Of a stretch of DNA of 22,746 nt, positions 8,531 to 17,420 are shown piece after piece. This DNA is from Gammaproteobacteria bacterium (GTDB lineage Bacteria > Pseudomonadota > Gammaproteobacteria > Xanthomonadales > Wenzhouxiangellaceae). The stretch's first letter is position 1; every line of letters starts with the position of its first letter. The position numbers were made by a program, and so were the translations under genes. The notes below the pieces were generated by a model that had not been told where the DNA came from, ran no database searches, and saw only the letters and a list, made by a program, of their open reading frames with translations. Location of the stretch: the NCBI GenBank assembly GCA_003561495.1, contig PWWM01000023.1, positions 1 through 22,746 on the forward strand, written 5' to 3'.

Positions 8531-8622
8531 CCCGTCTCCCTTCTCCCGTCTCCCGTCTCCCGTCTCCCTTTCACCTTTCACCTTTCACCTTTCACCTTTC
8601 ACCTTTCACCTTTCACCTTTCC
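8531..8622. repeat. Two abutting 7-bp tandem arrays at a convergent gene end
   Basis: CCCGTCT occurs five times at 8531-8565 (second copy CCCTTCT). It is followed directly by seven perfect copies of CCTTTCA at 8567-8615 and a partial eighth to 8622. The arrays lie just after the NRAMP-like stop and extend into the 3' end of lpdA, whose stop codon (8606-8608) is part of a repeat unit. There are no spacers and no dyad symmetry. Confidence 0.95.
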
Positions 8623-10465
8623 CCTTCTTCCCCAAATACAAATCCGTAATCGTCCCCTCATAGACCTCGGCGGCCATCATCACCGATTCACTCAATGTCG
8701 GGTGCGGATGGATGGTCAGGCCGATATCGGACGCATCACAGCCCATCTCGATGGCCAGGGCCAGTTCGGCGATCAGGTCACCGGCATGCAGGCCGACCAC
8801 GCCGGCCCCGATCAGCCGGTCAGTCTTGTTGTCGAAAATCAGCTTGGTGAAACCTTCGGATCGGTCCATGCCCAGGGCGCGCCCGGAGGCCGCCCAGGGA
8901 AACTTGCCAAGACCGTAATCCAGGCCCTTTTCCTTCGCCTGTGCTTCGGTCAGTCCGACCCAGGCCACTTCGGGATCGGTGTAGGCCACCGACGGAATCA
9001 CACGCGCATCGGCAGCACGTTTTTTTCCGGCCGCCACCTCGGCGGCAATCTTGCCCTCATAACTGGCCTTGTGGGCCAGCATGGGCTGGCCGACGATATC
9101 GCCGATGGCGAAGATGTGATCGATGTTGGTGCGCATCTGCCCGTTGACCGGAACAAAACCCTTGTCATCCACCTTCACGCCGGCCTGATCAGTATCGATG
9201 CGATCGCCGTTGGGTCGACGACCCACGCACACCAGCACCCGATCAAAATCCGTTGGGTCGGGCGCCTTGTCCCCCTCGAAATGCGCGCGCAGATGCTCAT
9301 CACTCGCCTCGACTTTTTCAACCTTTGTTTTCAGGTGGATCTCCACCCCCTGTTTTTTCAGGAATTGCTGAAGTGGCTTGACCAGGTCCGGATCGGCCCC
9401 GGGCATCAGTTGATCCATCAACTCGACCACGCTGACCTTGGCGCCCAGGGCGCGATAGACACAGGCCATTTCCAGGCCGATGATGCCGCCACCGATCACC
9501 AGCAGGCGTTCAGGCACTTCGGCCAGCTCCAGCGCACCGGTCGAATCCATCACGCGCTCATCGTCCCAGGGAATGCCGGGAATCTCGATCACCCGTGAAC
9601 CGGCGGCGATGATGCACTGATTGAAACTCAGCGACTTTGTCTCACCATCTTGCTCGATGCTCAGCTCATGTTCACCGGCAAAGCGCCCCTCGCCTTCGAT
9701 CACTTCAACCTTGCGCTTCTTCGCCATGCCGGCCAGCCCGCCGGTGAGCTTTCCGACCACGTCATCCTTGAACTTGCGCAGTTTGTCGATATCCAGCTCA
9801 GGCTTGCCGAAATTCACACCATGAGCACCCAGATGATCGGCCGCATCAATGACCTGTCCGACATGCAGCAGGGCCTTGGACGGAATGCAACCGACGTTCA
9901 GACACACCCCGCCCAGGCTTGGATAACGCTCGACCAGAGCGACCTTCAGCCCCAGATCGGCAGCCCGGAATGCGGCGGTGTAGCCGCCGGGGCCGGAGCC
10001 GAGGACCACAAGATCGAAGTCGCGGCCGTGACCGGCCGGGGAGACGGAAGAAGGAAGACGGGAGACGGTTTGTGCAGCGCCTTCGTCAGCTCTTTCGGAG
10101 TCGCCTGACTTACCGTTGCCACCACCGCCATCAGAATCCTCCCCTGACCCCCGATCCCTGACCCCTGACCCCTCGTCTTTTCCCGTCTCCCGTCTCCCGT
10201 CTCCCGTCTCCCCGTCTTCATCACCAGCCACCTCCACCACCGCAATCACATTCCCTTCGCCCACTTCATCGCCTTCCTTCACCTTCAGCGCCGCGATCTT
10301 CCCGGCCGAAGACGACGGAACTTCCATGGTCGCCTTGTCCGACTCCAGGGTGATCAGCGACTGCTCGGCCTCGACCTCGTCGCCTTCGGACACAAGCACT
10401 TCGATGACGGGGACCTTGTCAAAGTCGCCAATGTCGGGAACGCGGATTTCCTTGGTATTGCCCAT
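8606..10465 (-). CDS. lpdA: Dihydrolipoyl dehydrogenase (E3) with N-terminal lipoyl domain
   Basis: E3 of pyruvate dehydrogenase reoxidises dihydrolipoamide with FAD and NAD+. Residues 1-80 are a lipoyl domain with the lipoylated Lys 44 in ESDKATMEV. Residues 81-147 are a Gly/Asp/Arg-rich linker. The flavoprotein core begins with DLVVLGSGPGGYTAAF; the redox disulfide is C188-LNVG-C193 and the His-Glu pair is in HPHPTLSES near the C-terminus. The NAD site is VIGGGIIGLEMA. The 619-aa length is long because of the lipoyl domain, an arrangement known in some bacterial PDH complexes. I use the ATG at 10465; the TTG just before it is unlikely. Much of the linker is translated from 7-bp repeats, and the last residues (KGKGER) and stop come from the adjoining array. 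It is the last gene of the PDH operon, 70 bases after the aspartic protease gene. Confidence 0.97.
   Translation of the reverse strand: MGNTKEIRVPDIGDFDKVPVIEVLVSEGDEVEAEQSLITLESDKATMEVPSSSAGKIAALKVKEGDEVGEGNVIAVVEVAGDEDGETGDGRRETGKDEGSGVRDRGSGEDSDGGGGNGKSGDSERADEGAAQTVSRLPSSVSPAGHGRDFDLVVLGSGPGGYTAAFRAADLGLKVALVERYPSLGGVCLNVGCIPSKALLHVGQVIDAADHLGAHGVNFGKPELDIDKLRKFKDDVVGKLTGGLAGMAKKRKVEVIEGEGRFAGEHELSIEQDGETKSLSFNQCIIAAGSRVIEIPGIPWDDERVMDSTGALELAEVPERLLVIGGGIIGLEMACVYRALGAKVSVVELMDQLMPGADPDLVKPLQQFLKKQGVEIHLKTKVEKVEASDEHLRAHFEGDKAPDPTDFDRVLVCVGRRPNGDRIDTDQAGVKVDDKGFVPVNGQMRTNIDHIFAIGDIVGQPMLAHKASYEGKIAAEVAAGKKRAADARVIPSVAYTDPEVAWVGLTEAQAKEKGLDYGLGKFPWAASGRALGMDRSEGFTKLIFDNKTDRLIGAGVVGLHAGDLIAELALAIEMGCDASDIGLTIHPHPTLSESVMMAAEVYEGTITDLYLGKKGKGER
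10041..10068 (-). repeat. 7-bp repeats (GAGACGG type) inside the lpdA linker
   Basis: Four consecutive 7-mers on the plus strand: GAGACGG, AAGAAGG, AAGACGG, GAGACGG. On the coding strand they give TVSRLPSSVSP just before the FAD domain. This is the same repeat as at 10182-10217 but in the opposite orientation. Confidence 0.85.
10142..10217 (-). repeat. Two 7-bp repeat families inside the lpdA linker
   Basis: 10142-10176 holds CCCTGAC, CCCCGAT, CCCTGAC, CCCTGAC, CCCTCGT; after five bases, 10182-10209 holds four perfect CCCGTCT copies, with another CCCGTCT at 10211-10217 after one extra C. They encode GETGDGRRETG and GSGVRDRGSG. Both families share the leading CCC and the 7-bp period but differ in the rest of the unit. 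Confidence 0.92.
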
Positions 10466-10497
10466 CAATTTCCACTCTCAGTTCGGATTGAAAATCC

Positions 10498-10525
10498 GTA
10501 GGTCGGGGCTACGTCCCCGACGGAC
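10498..10525 (+). repeat. REP-like hairpin with GTAG foot (copy A)
   Basis: GTAG (10498-10501) is followed by a 7-bp perfect stem GTCGGGG/CCCCGAC (10502-10508, 10515-10521) with loop CTACGT, then GGAC. This is the architecture of REP sequences mobilised by RAYT transposases: a GTAG tetranucleotide at the base of a short palindrome. It fills the gap between the aspartic protease stop and lpdA. Two relatives occur at 12097-12124 and 12449-12540. Confidence 0.75.
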
Positions 10526-10535
10526 GAATCACAGT

Positions 10536-11038
10536 TCATTCCGCCACCAGGCGGAGTTCGCCATCGCGCTGTGTCATTTCCAGTTCGCGCAGAAAACTCA
10601 TGCCCAGAAGCACCGTATCATGGCGACCGGGATTGATGGCTGCGCGCACATCGCGCTGCACGATTTCACCCAGGCGCACCTCTTCAAGGCGGGTCAGCCA
10701 GCCCTGCACATTTCCGGCAGCGGTTTCCAGACGGATCGGCGCCAGACGCTCCAGGCCCATCCGGTCGGCCAGGCCTTCCGGCACGGAGACCAGGGTGGCG
10801 CCGGTATCGACCAGAAAAGTCACGTCGCGGCCGTTGATTTGTCCGGTAGCGATGAAATGGCCTTGACGGTCAGCAGCCAGGCTGACCTCGATCATGCCGT
10901 TGAGCACCTGGCTCTGAACTTGCCGGTTGGGGTGGGTCCGGTCGTCGATCTGGCCGGAAAAGAACCAGGTCAGCAGCACCAGCATGCCCACGGCCGCAGC
11001 CAGCATCATGCCGAAACCGGTGCGTTGTGGGTTGCGAC

Positions 11039-11042
<4 letters not shown>
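10536..11042 (-). CDS. Membrane-anchored retropepsin-like aspartic protease (clan AA)
   Basis: This 168-aa protein has one N-terminal membrane segment (residues about 10-30, MMLAAAVGMLVLLTWFF) and then a periplasmic retropepsin-like domain. The catalytic motif is FLVDTGATLVSVP with Asp 79, and the C-terminal half has LLGMSFLRELEM, matching the TIGR02281-type bacterial family. Such single-lobe enzymes work as dimers; substrates are mostly unknown. Its ATG overlaps the aceF stop by the ATGA tetranucleotide, so it is probably translated by coupling with aceF. It therefore sits inside the PDH operon between E2 and E3, an unexpected place for an envelope protease. A role in PDH is not implied by the sequence; it may just use the strong operon expression. 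Confidence 0.88.
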
Positions 11043-12418
<1,376 letters not shown>

Positions 12419-12448
12419 CAACTTTGCTCTCTATTCCGATTCAAGTAT

Positions 12449-12540
12449 AGGTCGGGCAGCGCAGATTGTAGGTCAGGTGCGGTTTGCCGAAGGCAAGAAG
12501 CGCCTGAGCGCAAATCGCCCGCGCGTGTCCCCGACGGACG
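12449..12540 (+). repeat. Composite REP-like element between aceE and aceF (copy B)
   Basis: The outer arms GTCGGG (12451-12456) and CCCGAC (12530-12535, followed by GGAC) match copy A. Nested inside is a second GTAG (12468-12471) with a long hairpin: 12473-12480 pairs with 12500-12507, and 12483-12488 pairs with 12492-12497, around a GAA loop and a 2x2 internal loop. The layout resembles one REP inserted into another or a BIME-type pair. In the transcript it lies between the aceE and aceF coding regions. Confidence 0.68.
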
Positions 12541-12551
12541 ATATCGAACTC

Positions 12552-12579
12552 TTCGACACGGCATGGTTCGCGTGTCGAA
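12552..12579 (-). other. Intercistronic hairpin just after aceE
   Basis: The 9-bp perfect stem TTCGACACG/CGTGTCGAA (12552-12560, 12571-12579) with a 10-base loop begins 14 bases after the aceE stop. There is no following T-run, so it more likely protects the aceE 3' end or slows 3' exonucleases than terminates transcription. This function is inferred. Confidence 0.5.
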
Positions 12580-12593
12580 AGGTCCAACTTGCC

Positions 12594-15287
12594 TCAAACC
12601 GACAGCGGCAAGGGCTTGTCGGGATCGATCTCGAGCGCACTGCGGGCCTTGACCAGATCCTTGTCGTCGAACTGACCACGCCGATTCAGGCCAACCAGCG
12701 CCGTCCAGGCAATGTGATTTCGATCAACCTCGAAAAAGCGCCGCAGATTTTCGCGCGTGTCGGATCGACCGAAACCATCGGTGCCCAGCACCAGATAATC
12801 CTCCTGGGGAATATATTCACGAACCTGGTCAGCATAGGTTCGGATATAGTCGGTGGCCGCCACCACCGGCCCAGGCCGGCCCTTCAGAATTGCGGTGACA
12901 TAAGGTGAAGTCGCCGGGCCCTCAGGATTGAGCCGGTTGCGACGGGTCACCGCATGCGCCTCGCGCCTGAGTTCATTGAAACTGGTCACCGACCAGACAT
13001 CCGCGCTGACGCCATAATGCTGCTCGAGCAGCTCGGAAGCTGCAATTACCTCGCGCAAGATTGATCCCGACCCCATCAACTGCACCCGGGGCGCCTCCCC
13101 GTTACCGTCTTCCGTTTCCCGCTTCGCGCCCTCGCGAAGCAAGTACATTCCCTTGCGAATCCCTTCCTCGCTGCCTTCGGGCATTTCCGGGTGGGCATAG
13201 TTCTCGTTGAGTACGGTGATGTAGTAGTAGACGTCCTCCTGCTCGGCATACATGCGGCGCAATCCATCCTGCACGATGACGGCCAGTTCGTAGCCAAAAG
13301 CCGGGTCGTAGGAAACACAATTGGGAATGGTCGAGGCCAGCACATGACTGTGGCCGTCCTCGTGCTGCAAGCCCTCGCCATTGAGGGTGGTCCGGCCCGA
13401 GGTGCCGCCGATCAGGAATCCGCGGGCGCGCATGTCACCGGCCGCCCAGGCCAGATCACCGATGCGCTGAAAACCGAACATGGAGTAAAAGGCATAGAAC
13501 GGGATCATCGGCAGGCCGCTGGAGGCATAACTGGTGGCCGCGGCAATCCATGAACTCATGGACCCGGCCTCGGTAATGCCCTCCTGCAACACCTGGCCCT
13601 TGCGATCTTCCTTGTAATACATCAACTGGTCGGAATCGACCGGCTCGTAGAGCTGGCCTTCCGGGGCATAGATGCCGATCTGGCGGAACAGTCCTTCCAT
13701 GCCGAAGGTACGTGCCTCGTCACAGATGATCGGCACGATGTGCTTCTTGAGATTCTTGTCCCTGAGCAACACCGCCAGGCAACGCACGAAGGCCATGGTG
13801 GTCGAAATTTCACGACCATCCGAGCCCTTGGTGATGGATTCGAAGGCATCGAGGCCGGGGATTTCCAACGGCTTGGCCTCAAACCGGCGCTGCGGCAGGA
13901 AACCACCGAGTTTCTCGCGCTGTTTTTTCATGTAGCGCACTTCCTCGGAATCCTCGCCGGGATGATAGTAGGGCACCTCGCCGATCTCCTCATCCTTGAT
14001 CGGTACATTGAAGCGATCACGGAAATACTTCACACCCTCATCATCGAGCTTCTTCTGCTGGTGCGAGATGTTCTGCCCCTCGCCGGACTTGCCCAGCCCA
14101 TAGCCCTTGATGGTCTTTGCCAGGATGACCGTGGGCCGGCCTTCATGCTGAGTGGCCGAGTGATAGGCCGCGTAAATCTTGTGCGGGTCGTGGCCGCCAC
14201 GATTCAGGCGCCAGATGTCCTCGTCGGACAGATCGGCGACCATTTCCTTCAGTTCGTCGTAAGCGCCGAAGAAGTGTTCGCGCACGTAAGCGCCGTCGTT
14301 GGCCTTGTATTTCTGGTAGTCGCCATCCAGCGCCTCTTCCATGCGCTTGCGCAAGAGTCCCTTGGTGTCGCGGGCCAGCAACGGATCCCAGTAGGAACCC
14401 CAGATGACCTTGATGACGTTCCATCCGGCGCCGCGGAATACGCCCTCGAGCTCCTGGATGATCTTGCCGTTGCCGCGCACCGGCCCATCCAGGCGCTGCA
14501 GATTGCAGTTGACCACGAACACCAGGTTGTCAAGCTTTTCGCGCCCGGCCAGCGAAATCGCGCCCAGCGACTCCGGCTCATCGCATTCGCCGTCACCCAT
14601 GAAGCACCAGACCTTGCGCTTTTCGGCATTGATCAGTTCGCGATTGTTCAGGTACTTGAGAAAACGCGCCTGGTAGATCGCCATGATCGGACCCAGGCCC
14701 ATGGACACGGTCGGGATCTGCCAGAAATCCGGCATCAGCCAGGGATGTGGATAGGAGCTCAGGCCATCGCCATCGACTTCCTGGCGGAAACGGTCGAGCT
14801 GTTCTTCCGTTATCCGTCCTTCCAGATAAGCGCGCGCGTATATCCCTGGCGAGGAATGGCCCTGAATGAACAACAGATCGGAACCATCCTCGTGATCCGG
14901 TCCCTTGAAGAAATGATTGAAACCCACATCGTAGAGCGTGGCTGCCGAGGCGAAACTGGCGATATGACCACCCAGTTCGCCGCCCCGTCGTGCGGCACGC
15001 ACCACCATGGCCATGGCGTTCCATCGAATGATGGGACGAATGCGCCTCTCGATGGCGCCATCACCCGGCATTGGCGCCTGACGATGCGGCGAAATGGTAT
15101 TGATGTAGGCAGTAGTCAGGTCAAACGGCAGATACGCGCCACTCCTGCGCGTCAATTCGACCAAGCGTTCGAGAAGGAAATGTGCCCGCTCCGGACCGTC
15201 CCGGTCCACCACGGCGGCCAGTGACTCCAGCCACTCCCGGGTTTCCTGCGGGTCCAAGTCGTCGGGATGAGGGTGTTGTTGAACCAT
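12594..15287 (-). CDS. aceE: Pyruvate dehydrogenase E1, homodimeric type
   Basis: The thiamine-diphosphate enzyme decarboxylates pyruvate and acetylates the E2 lipoyl group. The 897-aa length and the single-chain form match the gammaproteobacterial AceE family. Recognisable segments are RRGGELGGHIASFASAATLYDVGFNHFF in two stretches around GGHIASFASA, the Mg-ThDP motif GDGECDEPESLGAIS near residue 230 ending in NCNLQRLDGPVRGNGK, and later TSGRTTLNGEGLQHEDGHS around GRTTLNGEGLQHEDGHS. The C-terminal part has VTSFNELRREA and DGFGRSDTRENLRRFFEVD. The ATG at 15287 is supported by AAGGA five bases upstream on the minus strand. It is the first gene of the operon aceE-aceF-protease-lpdA; about 175 bases with hairpins and a REP-like element separate it from aceF. 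Confidence 0.98.
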   Translation of the reverse strand: MVQQHPHPDDLDPQETREWLESLAAVVDRDGPERAHFLLERLVELTRRSGAYLPFDLTTAYINTISPHRQAPMPGDGAIERRIRPIIRWNAMAMVVRAARRGGELGGHIASFASAATLYDVGFNHFFKGPDHEDGSDLLFIQGHSSPGIYARAYLEGRITEEQLDRFRQEVDGDGLSSYPHPWLMPDFWQIPTVSMGLGPIMAIYQARFLKYLNNRELINAEKRKVWCFMGDGECDEPESLGAISLAGREKLDNLVFVVNCNLQRLDGPVRGNGKIIQELEGVFRGAGWNVIKVIWGSYWDPLLARDTKGLLRKRMEEALDGDYQKYKANDGAYVREHFFGAYDELKEMVADLSDEDIWRLNRGGHDPHKIYAAYHSATQHEGRPTVILAKTIKGYGLGKSGEGQNISHQQKKLDDEGVKYFRDRFNVPIKDEEIGEVPYYHPGEDSEEVRYMKKQREKLGGFLPQRRFEAKPLEIPGLDAFESITKGSDGREISTTMAFVRCLAVLLRDKNLKKHIVPIICDEARTFGMEGLFRQIGIYAPEGQLYEPVDSDQLMYYKEDRKGQVLQEGITEAGSMSSWIAAATSYASSGLPMIPFYAFYSMFGFQRIGDLAWAAGDMRARGFLIGGTSGRTTLNGEGLQHEDGHSHVLASTIPNCVSYDPAFGYELAVIVQDGLRRMYAEQEDVYYYITVLNENYAHPEMPEGSEEGIRKGMYLLREGAKRETEDGNGEAPRVQLMGSGSILREVIAASELLEQHYGVSADVWSVTSFNELRREAHAVTRRNRLNPEGPATSPYVTAILKGRPGPVVAATDYIRTYADQVREYIPQEDYLVLGTDGFGRSDTRENLRRFFEVDRNHIAWTALVGLNRRGQFDDKDLVKARSALEIDPDKPLPLSV

Positions 15288-15332
15288 GCCAGTCCTTGTT
15301 CAGCGTGCCAATAGTGAGCTTTGCAGCCATCT

Positions 15333-15361
15333 ATTGTACTGACTGATCACGATCATGCACA
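15333..15361 (-). promoter_or_regulatory. Candidate aceE promoter with palindromic operator
   Basis: On the minus strand TACAAT (15338-15333) is a good -10, with a weak -35 TGTGCA (15361-15356) at 17-bp spacing. The spacer contains the palindrome TGATC-GT-GATCA (15344-15355), placed where a repressor would block RNA polymerase. It does not match the E. coli PdhR operator as I know it. The rest of 15288-15503 shows no gene. Confidence 0.35.
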
Positions 15362-15503
15362 TTGCCGCGCAACACCACCCGACAACCCGAAATCCGGTCA
15401 TATGGTGTGCGCCAGCTCCCAGGGCAGGAATTTCACCACCGAGCAAACCGGCGACTGCCTGCAAGGCTACGCAGCAGCACCACAAACCGGTCGAGGAATC
15501 GGG

Positions 15504-16118
15504 TCATTGCAATAGCAGAAAATGGATCAGCACTTTGCTCAGTACCTCGGCGATCACCAACGCGGCGATGAAACTGAGAACGGCGCGGTGACCGCTCAGG
15601 TTGGTGACCAGCCTGTAGCCGTGATACATCAGCCAGACCATCCACACAATCGCTGCCAGGATGGGCAGGCTGAGCAGCATCAGCCACATGGCATCGAACA
15701 GGTACTCCACCGGCGCAATGACCTCGGTCGGCTGGTCCGGCATAGTGGCCAGCAAACGGGTCGTACTTGCCTCGATGCTCTGCCCGATTCCGGGAATGGA
15801 ATACCAGAGGGTCGCCAGCAACATGGGCCAGCGCGCCAACGCCTGGGTCCCGATCAGATCAATCAGGCGAAAACGGCCCTTGCTCAACCACAACCCGGTA
15901 AACAACAACAGGACACTCAGACACAGCCAGTTGATCAGCCCCTGGGCCACCAGCACCCACAACGCCACTTCCGGCCCGAAGTTCAGGTCCAGCACGCCAT
16001 CAGTATGCAAACCGGCACGCCGGGCCACCAGCGCAGTCACCGCAATTATCAACAAGCCCAGTCCCAGCGCCGGTGCTCCAGCCATTCGATCAAAAGGTCT
16101 GAACAGCCACGTTTTCAT
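15504..16118 (-). CDS. YIP1-family integral membrane protein
   Basis: This 204-aa protein has about five hydrophobic segments (GLGLLIIAVTALVA, ALWVLVAQGLINWLCLSVLLL, shown here as LINWLCLSVLLLFTGLWL, MLLSLPILAAIVWMVWLM, FIAALVIAEVLSKVLIHFLL). The overall pattern, with a TM near residue 20, a central polar stretch and a closing SxxxAxxxxxxxEVLSK, fits bacterial YIP1-domain proteins. Its role is unknown. The start overlaps the DUF2089 stop by ATGA, so the two are almost certainly cotranslated. The DUF2089 protein may be a regulator or partner of this membrane protein. Confidence 0.7.
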   Translation of the reverse strand: MKTWLFRPFDRMAGAPALGLGLLIIAVTALVARRAGLHTDGVLDLNFGPEVALWVLVAQGLINWLCLSVLLLFTGLWLSKGRFRLIDLIGTQALARWPMLLATLWYSIPGIGQSIEASTTRLLATMPDQPTEVIAPVEYLFDAMWLMLLSLPILAAIVWMVWLMYHGYRLVTNLSGHRAVLSFIAALVIAEVLSKVLIHFLLLQ

Positions 16119-16387
16119 TGAGTCGGTTCTTGTTCCAGCGTTTCAATGATATTGTCAAGGCGATTTCGGACCGTCGGGTAACTGACCCCCAATTGGCCCG
16201 CCATGGCCTTGAGACTGCCCGAGGCGCGCACGAAGGCCTCGATAAATCGCTGATCATCCGGGTTGAGGCGCAAAAGTGACGGCAATCGATAGTGACCGGT
16301 CACTCGAGTTTCGCAGGACAGGCAGGTCAGCTCCGTGATCACCAACTCGCCATCACAGGCCGGACAATGGACAGGGGCACGCTTCAT
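16115..16387 (-). CDS. DUF2089 family zinc-ribbon/HTH protein
   Basis: This 90-aa protein has an N-terminal zinc ribbon (C8-x2-C11 and C22-x2-C25; CPACDGEL, CLSCETRV). A helix-turn-helix resembling sigma-70 region 4 follows at residues about 55-85 (GSLKAMAGQLGVSYPTVRNRL). The family is usually annotated DUF2089 and is likely DNA-binding. It overlaps the YIP1 gene by four bases and is divergent from the exported hydrolase, so autoregulation or control of the divergent gene is possible but inferred. No Shine-Dalgarno sequence precedes the ATG. Confidence 0.87.
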   Translation of the reverse strand: MKRAPVHCPACDGELVITELTCLSCETRVTGHYRLPSLLRLNPDDQRFIEAFVRASGSLKAMAGQLGVSYPTVRNRLDNIIETLEQEPTQ

Positions 16388-16395
16388 GATTGAAT

Positions 16396-16424
16396 AGATT
16401 AAACCTGTTTTTAATAAACTTCAA
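16396..16424 (-). promoter_or_regulatory. Candidate DUF2089 promoter giving a leaderless message
   Basis: On the minus strand TTGAAG (16424-16419) and TAATCT (16401-16396) are separated by 17 bases. Only eight bases lie between the -10 and the ATG, so transcription would start at or next to the start codon. This agrees with the missing ribosome site. The surrounding 16388-16460 is strongly AT-rich compared with its neighbours and includes CATATATGATATATTA, a possible binding site. Confidence 0.4.
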
Positions 16425-16487
16425 CATATATGATATATTATTTACCTAAGTTAACCGATCTTGCATGAAATCCGGAGAAAGTTTGCG

Positions 16488-17414
16488 ATGAGAATCCTGA
16501 TGATATTGTTATTGACCTCCGGTCTGGCCGTGGCCGGCGAAGAGGCGGTCGAATTGCCGCGCGAAGACCTGACCCTGCACGGCACTCTGCTAAACCCTGA
16601 TGGCGCCACCGATCTGGTCATCCTGCATGTCGGAAGTGGCCCGACGGATCGAGATGGCAATCAGCAGGGCATGATCAACAACAGCCATCGATTGCTGGCC
16701 GAAGGGCTGGCCGAAAACGGTCTGGCGGTATTGCGCTACGACAAGCGCGGTATTGGCGAAAGTCGCGCAGGTCAGCCCGAAAGCGAGATCCGTCCATCGC
16801 ATTACTCCGACGATCTGGCAGCATGGGCCCGCTGGGGCAAGAGCGAACGGGATTTCGAAAGGATCCACCTGGTCGGTCACAGTGAAGGCGCCCTGTTTGC
16901 CAAGGTGGCCGCCAACCAGGCACCGGTGGCCAGCGTGGTCGCCATTGCCGCGGCCGGCCGACCCATGGGCGTGGTGCTGCGCGAACAGACCGGCGAGCAA
17001 TTGGCCGGGACCGGTGATCTGGCTGATCAGTTCGAGCACATTCTTTCCGAACTCGAATCCGGACGCACGGTGGAAGACATCCCGCCCACGTTCAACACGC
17101 TTTTTCGTCCATCGGTACAGCCCTACCTGATCGAATGGCTGGCCATGAACCCGGCTGAATTGGCCAGTGAACTGAACGTTCCTCTTCTTATCATCGGCGG
17201 CAGCACCGACCTGCAAGTGGGCCGCAACGACTTCGATGCCCTGGCTCCGCATGCCGACGACAGTCAATGGATCGAGGGCATGAACCATGTACTCAAGGCC
17301 GCCGAGGGCTCGATCCAGGAGCAGATGACCAGTTATGTCAGCCCCGATCTGCCACTACATGAGGCTCTTTTGCCCGCGATTCTGGAGGTACTTGACCGGG
17401 ACCAATCGCGGTGA
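16488..17414 (+). CDS. Exported alpha/beta hydrolase
   Basis: The protein has 308 aa from the ATG at 16488, with GGAG ten bases upstream. An in-frame TTG at 16461 would put charged residues ahead of the signal peptide and is less likely. The N-terminal segment (ILMILLLTSGLAVAG) is a signal peptide, so the protein should be periplasmic. Catalytic features are GSGPTDRDG (oxyanion region), RYDKRGIGES, the nucleophile elbow GHSEGA with Ser about 132, Asp in GGSTDLQV and His in GMNHVL. This is the layout of serine esterase-like hydrolases acting on small esters; the true substrate is unknown. It is divergent from DUF2089 and ends 6 bases from the convergent methyltransferase-like gene. Confidence 0.85.
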   Translation: MRILMILLLTSGLAVAGEEAVELPREDLTLHGTLLNPDGATDLVILHVGSGPTDRDGNQQGMINNSHRLLAEGLAENGLAVLRYDKRGIGESRAGQPESEIRPSHYSDDLAAWARWGKSERDFERIHLVGHSEGALFAKVAANQAPVASVVAIAAAGRPMGVVLREQTGEQLAGTGDLADQFEHILSELESGRTVEDIPPTFNTLFRPSVQPYLIEWLAMNPAELASELNVPLLIIGGSTDLQVGRNDFDALAPHADDSQWIEGMNHVLKAAEGSIQEQMTSYVSPDLPLHEALLPAILEVLDRDQSR

Positions 17415-17420
17415 GAAGCA

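Noticed and set aside
8531..8622. CRISPR-like array
   Set aside because: Units of 7 bp repeat head to tail without spacers, so this is a simple tandem array.
13740..15224. Plus-strand frame of 494 codons opposite aceE
   Set aside because: GC-rich antisense shadow of a well-conserved enzyme gene; no family resemblance and no ribosome site.
16461..16487. TTG start of the exported hydrolase
   Set aside because: It would place charged residues ahead of the signal peptide and lies upstream of the good ribosome site serving the ATG at 16488.
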